Shown here: piece by piece, positions 1-7,493 of the stretch
Numbering within the stretch: the stretch's first letter is position 1
Layout: every line of letters begins with the position of its first letter
Assembly (NCBI GenBank): GCA_964420375.1
Contig: CAYQTK010000010.1
Location: 1 to 41,744 of the forward strand
Length of the DNA: 41,744 bases
Direction of reading: 5' to 3'
Source of the DNA: CAYQTK01 sp964420375
Lineage (GTDB): Bacteria > RBG-13-61-14 > DATKZS01
Made by a program: the position numbers and the translations under genes
The notes under the pieces: generated by a model
Seen by the model: the letters and a program-made list of their open reading frames with translations, nothing else
Told to the model about the DNA's origin: nothing
The model's database searches: none

Positions 1-150
1 TAAGTTCCGGCAAGCCGGAACTTATGAGTGCGAAAGCAAGCTTTCCTGTCTGCGTACCTGCCTGTGCGTTCCGCCTGCCTGTGCCGGACACGGCAGGCGG
101 AACGCACAGGCGGACTCCAAAAACGGAGTTTTGCAACGGGAACTACTTAA
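1..150 (-). repeat. Dispersed palindromic element, copy A
   Basis: Begins with a perfect 11-base inverted repeat (1-11 and 14-24, AA turn), then a second small hairpin (32-37 and 40-45, AA turn), an insert holding a larger hairpin (61-110), and ends with the motif CTCCAAAAACGGA, then AACGGGAACTACTTAA at about 135-150. The reverse complement of 11212-11295 follows the same order of blocks without the insert, so this is a repeated element and not chance. It abuts and appears to truncate the DUF488 remnant next to it. No coding capacity is seen; the element may continue left of the window. Confidence 0.75.
61..110. repeat. Perfect 19-base-arm hairpin nested in copy A
   Basis: Bases 61-79 are exactly complementary to 92-110, with a 12-base loop that itself can pair partly (GTG with CAC). 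It sits inside copy A and is absent from copy B, so it looks like a later insertion or a variable module. No T-run follows on either strand, so it is not an obvious terminator. Confidence 0.8.
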
Positions 151-323
151 TCCCGGCCGCTTCCAGCCTTGTTTGAAGGGACTTTTTATTCGACCAGGGC
201 ACGAACCGTGAAGCAGGGCGGGCGCACGTCAGCCGGCATCTCGATGTTAAAGCTCGACAACAGCTCGTGAAAGTTCTCGAACGTATGGTTGCTGTGCCTG
301 ATGGTATGTATTATGCCCGGCTT
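143..323 (-). pseudogene. DUF488-family gene remnant, frameshifted and 3'-truncated
   Basis: Read on the minus strand, one frame from about 323 down to 186 gives TIRHSNHTFENF, then ELLSSFNIEMPADVR, which matches the N-terminus of DUF488 proteins (TIGHSNHxxExFxxLL, then DVR). That frame then runs into a stop at 186-188. In the frame that begins at about 220 the family continues as RPASRFVPWSNKKSL, then LEAAGIK, ending at a TAG (143-145) exactly where the repeat element starts. So one frameshift lies in the GC-rich stretch 218-227, and the rest of the gene (usually 120-190 residues) is missing. The expected start codon position reads AAG (321-323) and the usual Gly of TIGHS is Arg. Identification rests on remembered family consensus. 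Confidence 0.7.
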
Positions 324-331
324 GCCTGGAA

Positions 332-361
332 TTGATAAAAGCAAGGTTGTTAGGATATGAT
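332..361 (+). promoter_or_regulatory. Sigma70-like promoter for the enolase-superfamily gene
   Basis: TTGATA (332-337), an 18-base spacer and TATGAT (356-361). Transcription would begin near 368, leaving a leader of about 39 bases with the ribosome site GAGGAGG at 396-402. Confidence 0.5.
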
Positions 362-406
362 ATATTTAAATTATTTTATCCGTGTAGTTTGAAAGAGGAG
401 GCCGAT

Positions 407-1540
407 ATGAAGATAGTCGAGTTGGATGCCTGGCTTTGCCGGCACGATCTTCCGGAGACATTCTATCCCACCTGGATACCGGGCTACCCGCAGACTCACA
501 ACACCTGCCTTGTGCTGATCATGAAGACTGATGAAGGCATCGCGGGCGTGAGCGCGGGCGTGGGTTTCCTGGATGAAGCCAAGGGGCTTGTCTCCCTGCT
601 CCGTCCTTTTATCATGAACCGGGACCCGTTCCAGGTGGAGGATTTCATCCGGCTTTTGCGCAGCGCCAACTTCCTCGGCTACCGGGGCTTCTTCGCGGAG
701 ATCGCGTTGTGGGACATCATCGGCAAGGCTGCCGGCCTTCCCATATACAAGCTGTGGGGAGGAGTCCGCGACCGTGTCATGGCCTACGCAAGCACGGGTG
801 AGCGCCATCCTCCCGAGCAGCGCAAGGACGAGGTCCTCTCCCTCAAGGAATCCGGCTTCAAGGCGGTGAAGCTCCGGCTGAAGTCGGAGAAGATGGCTGA
901 CGACATCGAGCTCGTGGAAACGGTTCGGGACGCCGTGGGTGACGACATGGACATCATGGTCGACGCCAACCAGGGCTGGCCCATCCACGGGTTCGCGCCA
1001 TACCCTGTCTGGACGGTAAAGCGGGCCATTGAGACCTGCCGCGTCCTGGAAGACCTGGACGTCCGCTGGGTGGAGGAGCCGCTTTATAAGCACGATTACC
1101 AGGGTTACGCTGCTTTGCGCGACTCGACCACTGTGCCGGTGGCCGGAGGGGAGTTCAACGTGGACCTGCACGAGTTCCGGGACCTTATTGAAAACGGCTG
1201 CCTTGATATACTCCAGCCGGACGCCACCATATCCACCGGGCTATGGAACGCCCGCAAGGTCGCGGGAATGGCCGAAGCCTTTGGACTCGAGTTCAGCCCC
1301 CATACCTGGACCAACGGCCTGGGACTGGCGGCAAACCTCCAGGTTATGGCTTCCGTCTACAACTGCCCCTACTGCGAGTTCCCTTACGAGTCGCCCGCAT
1401 GGGTTCCCGAGGCCCGCGACTTCATGCTCAAAGAGCCCCTGCAAGTGGACGCGGATGGATATATAACCGTTCCCCAGGGGCCGGGACTGGGAGTCGATCT
1501 GGACATGGATAAAATCCGGGCCTCCGGCGAAAAGGTATAG
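407..1540 (+). CDS. Mandelate racemase / muconate lactonizing family protein (enolase superfamily)
   Basis: A 377-residue enzyme of the usual superfamily length. The ATG at 407 follows GAGGAGG by 4 bases; earlier in-frame codons would fall inside the promoter. The N-terminal capping domain (about 1-125) is followed by the TIM barrel. Visible catalytic set: Lys155-x-Arg157 (acid/base side), metal ligands Asp186 (MVDANQ), Glu223 (WVEEPL) and Glu249 (AGGEF), then Asp272 (QPD), His299 (SPHTW) and Glu324. The Asp/His pair on the seventh and sixth strands is typical of the mandelate racemase subgroup, which abstracts the alpha proton of a carboxylate, commonly a sugar acid in dehydration. The substrate cannot be read from the sequence. 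The next gene, a sugar-phosphate deaminase homologue, suggests carbohydrate catabolism. Confidence 0.85.
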   Translation: MKIVELDAWLCRHDLPETFYPTWIPGYPQTHNTCLVLIMKTDEGIAGVSAGVGFLDEAKGLVSLLRPFIMNRDPFQVEDFIRLLRSANFLGYRGFFAEIALWDIIGKAAGLPIYKLWGGVRDRVMAYASTGERHPPEQRKDEVLSLKESGFKAVKLRLKSEKMADDIELVETVRDAVGDDMDIMVDANQGWPIHGFAPYPVWTVKRAIETCRVLEDLDVRWVEEPLYKHDYQGYAALRDSTTVPVAGGEFNVDLHEFRDLIENGCLDILQPDATISTGLWNARKVAGMAEAFGLEFSPHTWTNGLGLAANLQVMASVYNCPYCEFPYESPAWVPEARDFMLKEPLQVDADGYITVPQGPGLGVDLDMDKIRASGEKV

Positions 1541-1645
1541 CGCCGTTAAATGGAATTTCATTGTAATCTGAAATTTATGGCTCCGTACGTCCGGTATGGC
1601 CTTGCAATATCCGCAAGCACCGGAGACAATCGGGGCCTTTCTAAA

Positions 1646-2386
1646 ATGCAGTACACGATTTGCGACACGGCAGAAGAGACCGGCAGGCGGGCGGTCTTGC
1701 ACGGCTCCGGCCATATCCGGCCGGCTCTTTCAGACAAAAGGGAAGCAATCATAATTCTGGCTGCCGGCACTTCACAGATCGGCGTGCTCGACTGCCTGGT
1801 CGAGTCACGCGGCATTGACTGGGAAAAGGTTACCGGATTCTATCTGGACGAGTACACGGCCCTGTCCATGGAGCATCCCGCGTGCTTTCGGAGGTTTCTG
1901 AAAGAAAGGTTCGTGGACCGGGTCCCCCTGCGGTCTTTCCATTACATAAACAGGGAAGGCGAACGGCTGGGAGGCTTGATAGAGAACCGGGAGATTGATG
2001 CCGCTTTCGTGGGCATCGGCGAAAACGGGCACCTTGCCTTTAACGATCCTCCCGCAGACTTTGAAACAAGCTCTCCCTACCTGGTGACGGACCTTGATGA
2101 AAGATGCCGTAATCAACAGGTGGGAGAAGGCAGGCTTTCTTCGCTGAAAGAGGTCTCTTCCCGGGCGATATCAATGTCGGTGTTTCAGGTCATGCAGTCC
2201 CGGAACATCATCTGTACCTGCCCGGACAAGAGAAATTCCCCCGCTGTCAAAGGGTGCGTGGAGGGTCCTGTAACGCCGCATCTTCCCGCTTCCATTCTCC
2301 ATCGCCATCCTCGGGCGTCCCTGTTTCCGGACAAGGTTTCGGCATCGCTTTTAAGCTCGAAAATAAAGGAACCCGCGGTGAACTGA
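1646..2386 (+). CDS. Glucosamine-6-phosphate deaminase-like protein (NagB family)
   Basis: A 246-residue protein of the NagB/6-phosphogluconolactonase fold, close to the family's usual length. The start at 1646 gives the family-like opening MxxxICxTAEExG; an alternative ATG at 1550 would add 32 residues without family resemblance, and neither start has a strong ribosome site. Seen motifs: phosphate-binding loop AAGTSQ, LDEY with Asp68/Glu69, and GIGENGHLAFNDPP with His129. Relative to E. coli NagB the Asp141 position is Asn127 (as in many Gram-positive homologues) and the Glu148 position is Asp134. Known members convert glucosamine-6-phosphate to fructose-6-phosphate and ammonia. Located 105 bases after the enolase-superfamily gene on the same strand, so co-transcription is likely. 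Substrate is an inference. Confidence 0.75.
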   Translation: MQYTICDTAEETGRRAVLHGSGHIRPALSDKREAIIILAAGTSQIGVLDCLVESRGIDWEKVTGFYLDEYTALSMEHPACFRRFLKERFVDRVPLRSFHYINREGERLGGLIENREIDAAFVGIGENGHLAFNDPPADFETSSPYLVTDLDERCRNQQVGEGRLSSLKEVSSRAISMSVFQVMQSRNIICTCPDKRNSPAVKGCVEGPVTPHLPASILHRHPRASLFPDKVSASLLSSKIKEPAVN

Positions 2387-2408
2387 GCTGGTCTAAAACC
2401 CAGGTTTT

Positions 2409-2436
2409 TTGATTTGTCGGAGAACCGGGATATAAA
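2409..2436 (+). promoter_or_regulatory. Promoter for the TPR lipoprotein
   Basis: TTGATT (2409-2414), 16-base spacer, TATAAA (2431-2436). A short hairpin, AAAACC/GGTTTT at 2395-2408 running into a T-rich stretch, lies just before it and may end the preceding transcript weakly. Confidence 0.5.
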
Positions 2437-2468
2437 TAGAAGAGATGTCTAATAGCGGAGGAAAGGCT

Positions 2469-3077
2469 ATGAAAGCGGTTTTCATTTTTTGCTTGGGAGT
2501 ATTCCTGGTGATTGGCGCCGCAGGTTGCGATCCTTACCAGGAAGGCATGGAGTTGCTTGAAGGTGGAGAGTATGAGGCTGCCGCGGAGTATTTTTCGCAG
2601 CGGGTGAAAGAGAACCCTGAAGACCCGCGCGTCCACCACCAGCTTGCTTACTCCTACACCCGGCTCAAGATGCGTGACGAGGCCATAAAGCATTACAAGA
2701 AGGCGCTGGAGCTCAAGCCGGACTACTTCGAGTCCAGGCTGAACCTGGGCACGGTTTACCTTAAATCAAGGAAACAAAAGCAGGCATTGGAAGAACTCAA
2801 AAAGGCAGTGGATTTAAAACCGGACAGCGAAACCGCGCGTATCAACCTGGCGTGGGCGTATTATTACAACCTGGAGACGGCAAAAGCTGATAAGCACCGG
2901 CAAAAAGCGATAGAGCTCTCCGGAGGCGAAAGGCGCTACCTGCAATTGCAAAAACGGCTCAAGGCGGATAAAAGCCGAATAGAGAAAATTAAACGGAAAA
3001 GCTTTAAAAAGGATTCTGCCGAAGGACCGGAAGAAGCCGAGCCCTCACCTGGAGCTACCGCGAAAAGGTCTCCCTGA
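2469..3077 (+). CDS. TPR-repeat putative lipoprotein
   Basis: A 202-residue exported protein. The ATG at 2469 has GGAGG at 2458-2462; an in-frame ATG at 2445 lacks a good site. A hydrophobic signal (residues 2-19) ends in IGAAGC, a lipobox-like sequence with Cys20 as the candidate lipidated residue. Residues about 22-155 form about four tetratricopeptide repeats (for example EAIKHYKKALELKPDYFESRLNLG is seen at the second to third repeat boundary), and the tail (160-202) is Lys/Glu-rich. TPR lipoproteins act as scaffolds in outer membrane or pilus assembly; no partner is shown here. Its 3' end overlaps the 3' end of the opposing yraN gene by 23 bases (3055-3077). Confidence 0.75.
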   Translation: MKAVFIFCLGVFLVIGAAGCDPYQEGMELLEGGEYEAAAEYFSQRVKENPEDPRVHHQLAYSYTRLKMRDEAIKHYKKALELKPDYFESRLNLGTVYLKSRKQKQALEELKKAVDLKPDSETARINLAWAYYYNLETAKADKHRQKAIELSGGERRYLQLQKRLKADKSRIEKIKRKSFKKDSAEGPEEAEPSPGATAKRSP

Positions 3078-3426
3078 TAGTGCCCGGATAAAAACGTATC
3101 TCCGGGTCCCCGTTGTTCCAGTCAATTACCAGAAGGTCCATCCGGACCGGAAGTCCGTTAAGAGAGTACTTGGATACAAGGTACCCCGCGGTCTTGCCGA
3201 GGCGGGAAAGCTTGTCTGCCCGCAGCGACTCTTCCGGCACGTAGGGGGAACCCGGCCCGCGCGAGCGGACCTCGACCACACAAATGCAATCATCCTGACG
3301 GCCCACGATATCAAGCTCGCCCTGTCGGCCGCGGAAGTTCCTCTTCAGTATCTTTATCTTCTGTTTCTTAAGGTAATCGCAGGCCAGGCTTTCAGCCTTG
3401 TCTCCGCGCCGCTTGGTGGACAACAT
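3055..3426 (-). CDS. yraN: YraN/UPF0102 family nuclease-fold protein
   Basis: A 123-residue protein, the normal length for YraN. The start ATG at 3426 overlaps the stop of the upstream PilZ gene as TAATG, implying translational coupling. Signature seen: GDKAESLACDYL, then RGRQGELDIV and VVEVRSR. Glu37, Asp39, Glu52 and Arg54 mark the PD-(D/E)xK-like core; Arg in place of the final Lys is common in this family. YraN proteins have a Holliday-junction-resolvase-like fold and an uncertain cellular role. Pairing with a PilZ gene gives no clear functional hint. Confidence 0.85.
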   Translation of the reverse strand: MLSTKRRGDKAESLACDYLKKQKIKILKRNFRGRQGELDIVGRQDDCICVVEVRSRGPGSPYVPEESLRADKLSRLGKTAGYLVSKYSLNGLPVRMDLLVIDWNNGDPEIRFYPGTIRETFSR

Positions 3427-3983
3427 TACTTGAGACCTACCTTGCCCGACTTGCGCAGCCAGGCCTTGACAAGCCGCTGGATGCGACGGCGGTCCTTCTG
3501 AGACACATTGGAAAACACCACCGACATGCCGGAAAGGGAAGCGTCCTCTTTGGCTTCCTCCAGGCTCTTGGAATAAACCACTTCGCCCCAAAGCCAAAGA
3601 TCGCCGTCACCGTCAGGAAACCCGATCTCCATCTTGATGCTGGACTTCGGGGGCGGGGGATCAGCGCACTTTACGAACATGCCCATCTGGCTAAGCGTGT
3701 AAGAGGAGCACCTGTACCTCGAGCCACTGTACTCAAAAACCACCGGAAGGGATAGGGGAGCGCGGTCGTATTTGCGCGTGCTTTCGGACTTCTCCCGGAA
3801 AAGTATCTCGTTTATCTTGAAAAGGACCTCCTCAGGGGTCTCGGATGAAATCAGGTAATCCTGGAGGAATAGGCTGGGGTCCTTCTGACGCACGGTCCTG
3901 GAAGCTTCGTTCCGGTTACTGTTGACTTCAGAATCTTCCTCGTTCATGACTCCCCCCCTGCTGTTGCGGTCAATCCGGTCCAT
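3426..3983 (-). CDS. PilZ-domain protein (probable c-di-GMP receptor)
   Basis: A 185-residue protein. Its PilZ domain starts with RKYDR (Arg70 and Arg74, the RxxxR motif) and continues to TLSQMG (96-101), the second c-di-GMP motif in which the usual Asp/Asn is Thr. Residues 1-65 are a charged, probably disordered extension. The start at 3983 has AGAGG 6 bases upstream; an alternative ATG at 3947 sits behind a long G-run and would overlap the stop of a small upstream reading frame. Such single-domain PilZ proteins couple c-di-GMP to motility, pili or secretion. Whether the Thr96 variant still binds the nucleotide is open. Upstream of and overlapping yraN. Confidence 0.8.
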   Translation of the reverse strand: MDRIDRNSRGGVMNEEDSEVNSNRNEASRTVRQKDPSLFLQDYLISSETPEEVLFKINEILFREKSESTRKYDRAPLSLPVVFEYSGSRYRCSSYTLSQMGMFVKCADPPPPKSSIKMEIGFPDGDGDLWLWGEVVYSKSLEEAKEDASLSGMSVVFSNVSQKDRRRIQRLVKAWLRKSGKVGLK

Positions 3984-4123
3984 AATGAGCCTCTACCCGA
4001 CCTCTGGTTATAACAATATGCCCCGGCATCTCTTGCCTGCTCTAATACCTCGGGAGTGACGGTCAGGGAAACACCTTTTTCTGGAGTTGTGCTTTTCTTC
4101 CACCACCGCCCGGCTTTTAACAT
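3944..4123 (-). CDS. Possible small protein upstream of the PilZ gene
   Basis: A 59-codon frame starting ATG at 4123, inside the leader that follows the promoter at 4178-4206. Its stop overlaps the alternative PilZ start as ATGA (3944-3947). The middle, VSLTVTPEVLEQARDAG, looks like the start of a ribbon-helix-helix antitoxin (strand then helix), but the remainder does not continue the family and there is no clear ribosome site. It may be a leader peptide, a decayed antitoxin, or chance. Confidence 0.25.
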   Translation of the reverse strand: MLKAGRWWKKSTTPEKGVSLTVTPEVLEQARDAGAYCYNQRSGRGSLWTGLTATAGGES

Positions 4124-4177
4124 AAGCTGTATCAGAACTTCGCGAAAAAGCCTTCAACATCTCTGAATTTGAATATT

Positions 4178-4206
4178 ATAATACCGGTTCAAAAAATAAA
4201 AATCAA
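4178..4206 (-). promoter_or_regulatory. Promoter for the PilZ-yraN operon
   Basis: On the minus strand TTGATT (4201-4206), 17-base spacer, TATTAT (4178-4183); a perfect TATAAT at 4175-4180 overlaps it. The leader to the PilZ start at 3983 would be close to 190 bases. Confidence 0.5.
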
Positions 4207-4313
4207 GTTTAATCTAAGAGGGCATGGCGTTTATTAATCAGGGCTTGTCTTCTCTCTGGAAAAGCCTCATATTCGCCTTCTTCGAAATAAAGGGAACTCC
4301 GGGCGCTTTAGTC

Positions 4314-4342
4314 TTGACAAACATATGAAAGCAAATTAGCAT
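4314..4342 (+). promoter_or_regulatory. Promoter for gspLMN
   Basis: Perfect TTGACA (4314-4319), 17-base spacer, TAGCAT (4337-4342). Two CATATG palindromes (4322-4327 and 4340-4345) sit 18 bases apart over the spacer and the -10 box; whether they bind a regulator is unknown. The rest of the 3984-4375 gap is AT-rich and shows only this and the opposing promoter with the small reading frame. Confidence 0.6.
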
Positions 4343-4375
4343 ATGAGTTTGACGGAAAAAAGGATATAGCGGGGA

Positions 4376-6004
4376 ATGGCAAAAGCGGTTATAGGACTGG
4401 ATTTCTCCGGGAAACACTGGAAATTCGTGGCCGTGTCCGCGGCATACAAGAAGCTCCGCATTCATGTGTTCAATTCATTGCCCCCGTCACCAGCGGACCA
4501 CAATCGGTTGCTGCGGGATATTGACGAAGACCCTTCTCTGGAAGACCGGATATCAAGTTGGTCATATGAAGTGGCCCGAAATCTGGGCAGGCACGTCAAG
4601 CAGTCAGCAGGGGTAATTGCAGGGCTTCCCCAGGACCTGGTAAGCGTGCGGGTCCTGAGTTTCCCTTTTAACCAGTCGGCCCGGATTGCAAGGACTCTGC
4701 CTTTCGAAGCGGAAGGGTCTTTGCCGTTCGAAGTGGACAGCCTCGTCTTCGATTTCTATCCTCTCCACGAACAAAACGGCGAGACCAGGGTCTTCTCCGC
4801 TGCAGCTCAAAGAAACCAATTGTCAGTACTCCTCGAACGACTAAAGCCTCTTGACATCGACCCCATGATGGTGACCCCCACCGCACTGGCCTATCATCAA
4901 CTCGCCAGGTTCCGGTTCTCCACCACCGAGCTCAAAGAACACCGCGTGCTTTTCGTACAGGTAAGCGACTACATCTGCCAGATGGCAGCGGTGGAAGGAG
5001 ATATGACCATCTACGCAGGCTCGCTCAACATGGGACTCTATCCGCCGCCTCCCCGGCAGGAACAACGCGAAAGCGAAGAGGAGAACGAACACGGAGAGCT
5101 GAAACAAAAACCGCAAGACACCGAAGAGTTCGAGCATTCCCCTCAACAGGTGAAAGAACATCAGGTAAAACTACTTGATAACCTTGCCGCTTCCCTGCAA
5201 AGGTCCGTACATTTCCTGGAAGGTTACAACCCCGCAGGCAGCGCTTGTCCGCCCTCCCTGGCCCGCATATTCCTGGTGGGGGAGGGAGCTTTTCTGCCCG
5301 GCCTCCAAGAAAGGATCGAGGGCGACATAGGAGTGGAGACCGAGCCTTTCCGCATACCCGACGAGGTCCTCGCCGAGGAGAGCGACATAGACGAGAAATC
5401 CCATGCTGCGCTGGCCCCCGCCCTGGCGGTAGCCCTGGAAAAGGTTACGCCCACATCTCGAACCGCGATGAACTTCAGGAAAGAAGAGTTCGCCTACCAG
5501 CCCGAGCGGCAGGCGATGATGAGGAAAATCCTCATGCCCGGCATACTGGCGCTGGCACTCCTCATATTTTTCGCAGTTAAACTGGTGACGGAAAGCAAGA
5601 TTGAGACAACGCGCGCTAATGCCGTGTACTCCTCGATGCATTCGGAGTTTAAAAAGCACTTTCCCAGCAGCCCCGCGGAAGACATCGAGGCTGAGATGAA
5701 AAAGAAGATTTCCAACCTGGAGGCTTTAGAGGCCAAGTACAAGGGGCTTAATTACCCTTCCGCCCTGGATTGTCTGGCTGCCATATCCGAGGCCATCCCT
5801 GCATCCACGCCCATCACCATCACCAAGCTCGACTATCACGGCGAAAAGCTGGTTTTGATGGCCGACACCGAGACCTTTGAACAGGCCAACGAGATCACCA
5901 AGCAGCTTCAACAGGTCCCCTTTTTCCACAAGGTAAACCTGGGAGGCATGGACCAGAAGCGCGACAAGGTGAGCTTCCGCATATCTATCGAGTTCAAGTC
6001 GTAA
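4376..6004 (+). CDS. gspL: Type II secretion protein GspL-like (PilM-PilN-like fusion architecture)
   Basis: A 542-residue inner membrane protein. The cytoplasmic part (1-380) has the actin-like ATPase fold of GspL/PilM: VIGLDFSGKHW at the N-terminus is the phosphate loop, and FLVGEGAFLPG near 305 is the adenosine motif. A Gln/Glu-rich linker lies around 220-265. One membrane segment at about 384-402 leads to a periplasmic domain of about 140 residues with a coiled start and a ferredoxin-like end. In type II secretion GspL bridges the assembly ATPase GspE to GspM. The following gspM-like and gspN genes, 8 and 10 bases apart, support GspL over PilM/PilN. The genes for the rest of the machine (gspC to gspK) are not in this window. 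Confidence 0.75.
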   Translation: MAKAVIGLDFSGKHWKFVAVSAAYKKLRIHVFNSLPPSPADHNRLLRDIDEDPSLEDRISSWSYEVARNLGRHVKQSAGVIAGLPQDLVSVRVLSFPFNQSARIARTLPFEAEGSLPFEVDSLVFDFYPLHEQNGETRVFSAAAQRNQLSVLLERLKPLDIDPMMVTPTALAYHQLARFRFSTTELKEHRVLFVQVSDYICQMAAVEGDMTIYAGSLNMGLYPPPPRQEQRESEEENEHGELKQKPQDTEEFEHSPQQVKEHQVKLLDNLAASLQRSVHFLEGYNPAGSACPPSLARIFLVGEGAFLPGLQERIEGDIGVETEPFRIPDEVLAEESDIDEKSHAALAPALAVALEKVTPTSRTAMNFRKEEFAYQPERQAMMRKILMPGILALALLIFFAVKLVTESKIETTRANAVYSSMHSEFKKHFPSSPAEDIEAEMKKKISNLEALEAKYKGLNYPSALDCLAAISEAIPASTPITITKLDYHGEKLVLMADTETFEQANEITKQLQQVPFFHKVNLGGMDQKRDKVSFRISIEFKS

Positions 6005-6012
6005 GAGGTACA

Positions 6013-6552
6013 ATGATCAGGCAGCTTAAAAAAAGTGAGAAGATACTGCTTGCGGGCGGCGGGGTAATACTGGTCATCTTCCTGCTCTTTTTCCTCCTAA
6101 GAGGGGGCGGAGGAGGAACTGTCGAGGGGGACCCGGCAGAACTCATGATGCAAAGAGACGTCTTGCTCTCTCAGATCAACAAGTACAGGCATACCAGTGC
6201 CAAGATAGACATCATTGATAAAAAGATAAGCCGGACCCCGGTGAACTACGACCTTATCGGAGAGATGAGCAAAACTTGCAAAGAGCTGGGGCTGACAGTG
6301 GAGAATATCGATCCCCGCGACTCCGGAAGCGAAAGCGATCCCTTCAATGAGAAGTCAGTCACCATAAACCTGGAGGACGTGACTCTCCAGAGCCTGGTTG
6401 ACCTGCTGCGGAAAATCGAGAACTCGCAGGCATTTCTTAAGGTCACCCGCATGAACGTGAAAAGGAAGACCTTCAACGAACAGTCGCTTTTGAACGTAAG
6501 GATAAGGGTCGCAGTTTACTGGCCCAAGAAAAACCAGGAAGCAGGCGGCTGA
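6013..6552 (+). CDS. gspM: Type II secretion protein GspM-like
   Basis: A 179-residue bitopic protein: short cytoplasmic N-terminus, one membrane segment at about 13-29 (LLAGGGVILVIFLLFFLL), a glycine run, a coiled stretch (about 42-75), and a C-terminal domain predicted as ferredoxin-like from alternating strands and helices. This is the GspM/PilO architecture. Its position straight after gspL and before gspN argues for the type II secretion role of stabilising GspL in the inner membrane. Sequence conservation in GspM is low, so PilO-like function cannot be excluded from sequence alone. Confidence 0.65.
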   Translation: MIRQLKKSEKILLAGGGVILVIFLLFFLLRGGGGGTVEGDPAELMMQRDVLLSQINKYRHTSAKIDIIDKKISRTPVNYDLIGEMSKTCKELGLTVENIDPRDSGSESDPFNEKSVTINLEDVTLQSLVDLLRKIENSQAFLKVTRMNVKRKTFNEQSLLNVRIRVAVYWPKKNQEAGG

Positions 6553-6562
6553 GATCACCAAC

Positions 6563-7462
6563 ATGGAAGAGAAAAGAAAATACATTCTAAAGTCCGGCGG
6601 ATACGTGGCGTTCTTTATAGCCGCCCTCGTGGTATCGGTGTTTATTACCTTTGACGCCCAAAGCTTGAAACCCCTCATAAAGAACCAGGCCAGAAAAAAC
6701 AACCTTGACGTCAGAATAAACGAGATATCCCTGAACCCCCTCATCGGACTCGATATAACCGGGATCAGGATCATGCCTCTCCAGACAGGAATGCAAACCA
6801 AAAGCGGTTCCGTACAAATAAATGGATTGTCCCTGGAAGTTCCGCCAACCAAGATACCCGCCATCGTCTTGTCGGCACTGTCCGAAAAACGACCCACAAT
6901 GGCGGTCGAGTTCCACGGAGAAATCGGAAAGGGAAAGATAAAGGGAACCATTGAGCAGACCGACAAATCCTTTTTCCTGGAAATGGAAGCCAGGAGTGTT
7001 CCCGTGGAAAAAATCGACCTGGCCGGGTCCTACCTTAAAGGAATGAAAATCACCGGTGTTCTCAACTGCGAGGTAAATCTTGACTTCAAGGACTTCAACC
7101 AGCCGAAGAACTGGGAAGGAAACATAATGGCGACCATTGACCAGCCCGCCTTCTCCGACTTCGAGTATGCATCCTACAACGTCGCCGGCATAACCATGAA
7201 ACAGGGCATGTTAAGCGCAGAACTTGAGAACGGAAAAGTAAATATAAACAAAATAAAGCTCGAAGGAGACGATCTTCCCGTTGACCTGTCCGGAGAGATA
7301 TCCCTTAAAAATCCCCTGAGAAGCTCGGTAATCGACCTTAAAGGAAAGATCGACTACAGTTCCGACTATCAGGATAAAATGCCCCTCATAAAAGCCTTCA
7401 TTCCGTCAACTGACAGCTATCACTACCAAAACGCCCTCGGAAAGCTCATTCCCGGGCTGTAA
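6563..7462 (+). CDS. gspN: Type II secretion protein GspN
   Basis: A 299-residue protein with one N-terminal membrane segment (about 13-31) followed by a large periplasmic beta-rich domain. The opening periplasmic stretch (ISLNPLIGLDITGIRI) and repeating strands resemble GspN and the AsmA-like proteins it is related to. GspN is an accessory inner membrane component found in a subset of type II systems. It starts 10 bases after gspM, so the three genes form a tight operon. Confidence 0.65.
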   Translation: MEEKRKYILKSGGYVAFFIAALVVSVFITFDAQSLKPLIKNQARKNNLDVRINEISLNPLIGLDITGIRIMPLQTGMQTKSGSVQINGLSLEVPPTKIPAIVLSALSEKRPTMAVEFHGEIGKGKIKGTIEQTDKSFFLEMEARSVPVEKIDLAGSYLKGMKITGVLNCEVNLDFKDFNQPKNWEGNIMATIDQPAFSDFEYASYNVAGITMKQGMLSAELENGKVNINKIKLEGDDLPVDLSGEISLKNPLRSSVIDLKGKIDYSSDYQDKMPLIKAFIPSTDSYHYQNALGKLIPGL

Positions 7463-7493
7463 TCCTGCTTCGGTAATTAAACGGAGAGAAGCC

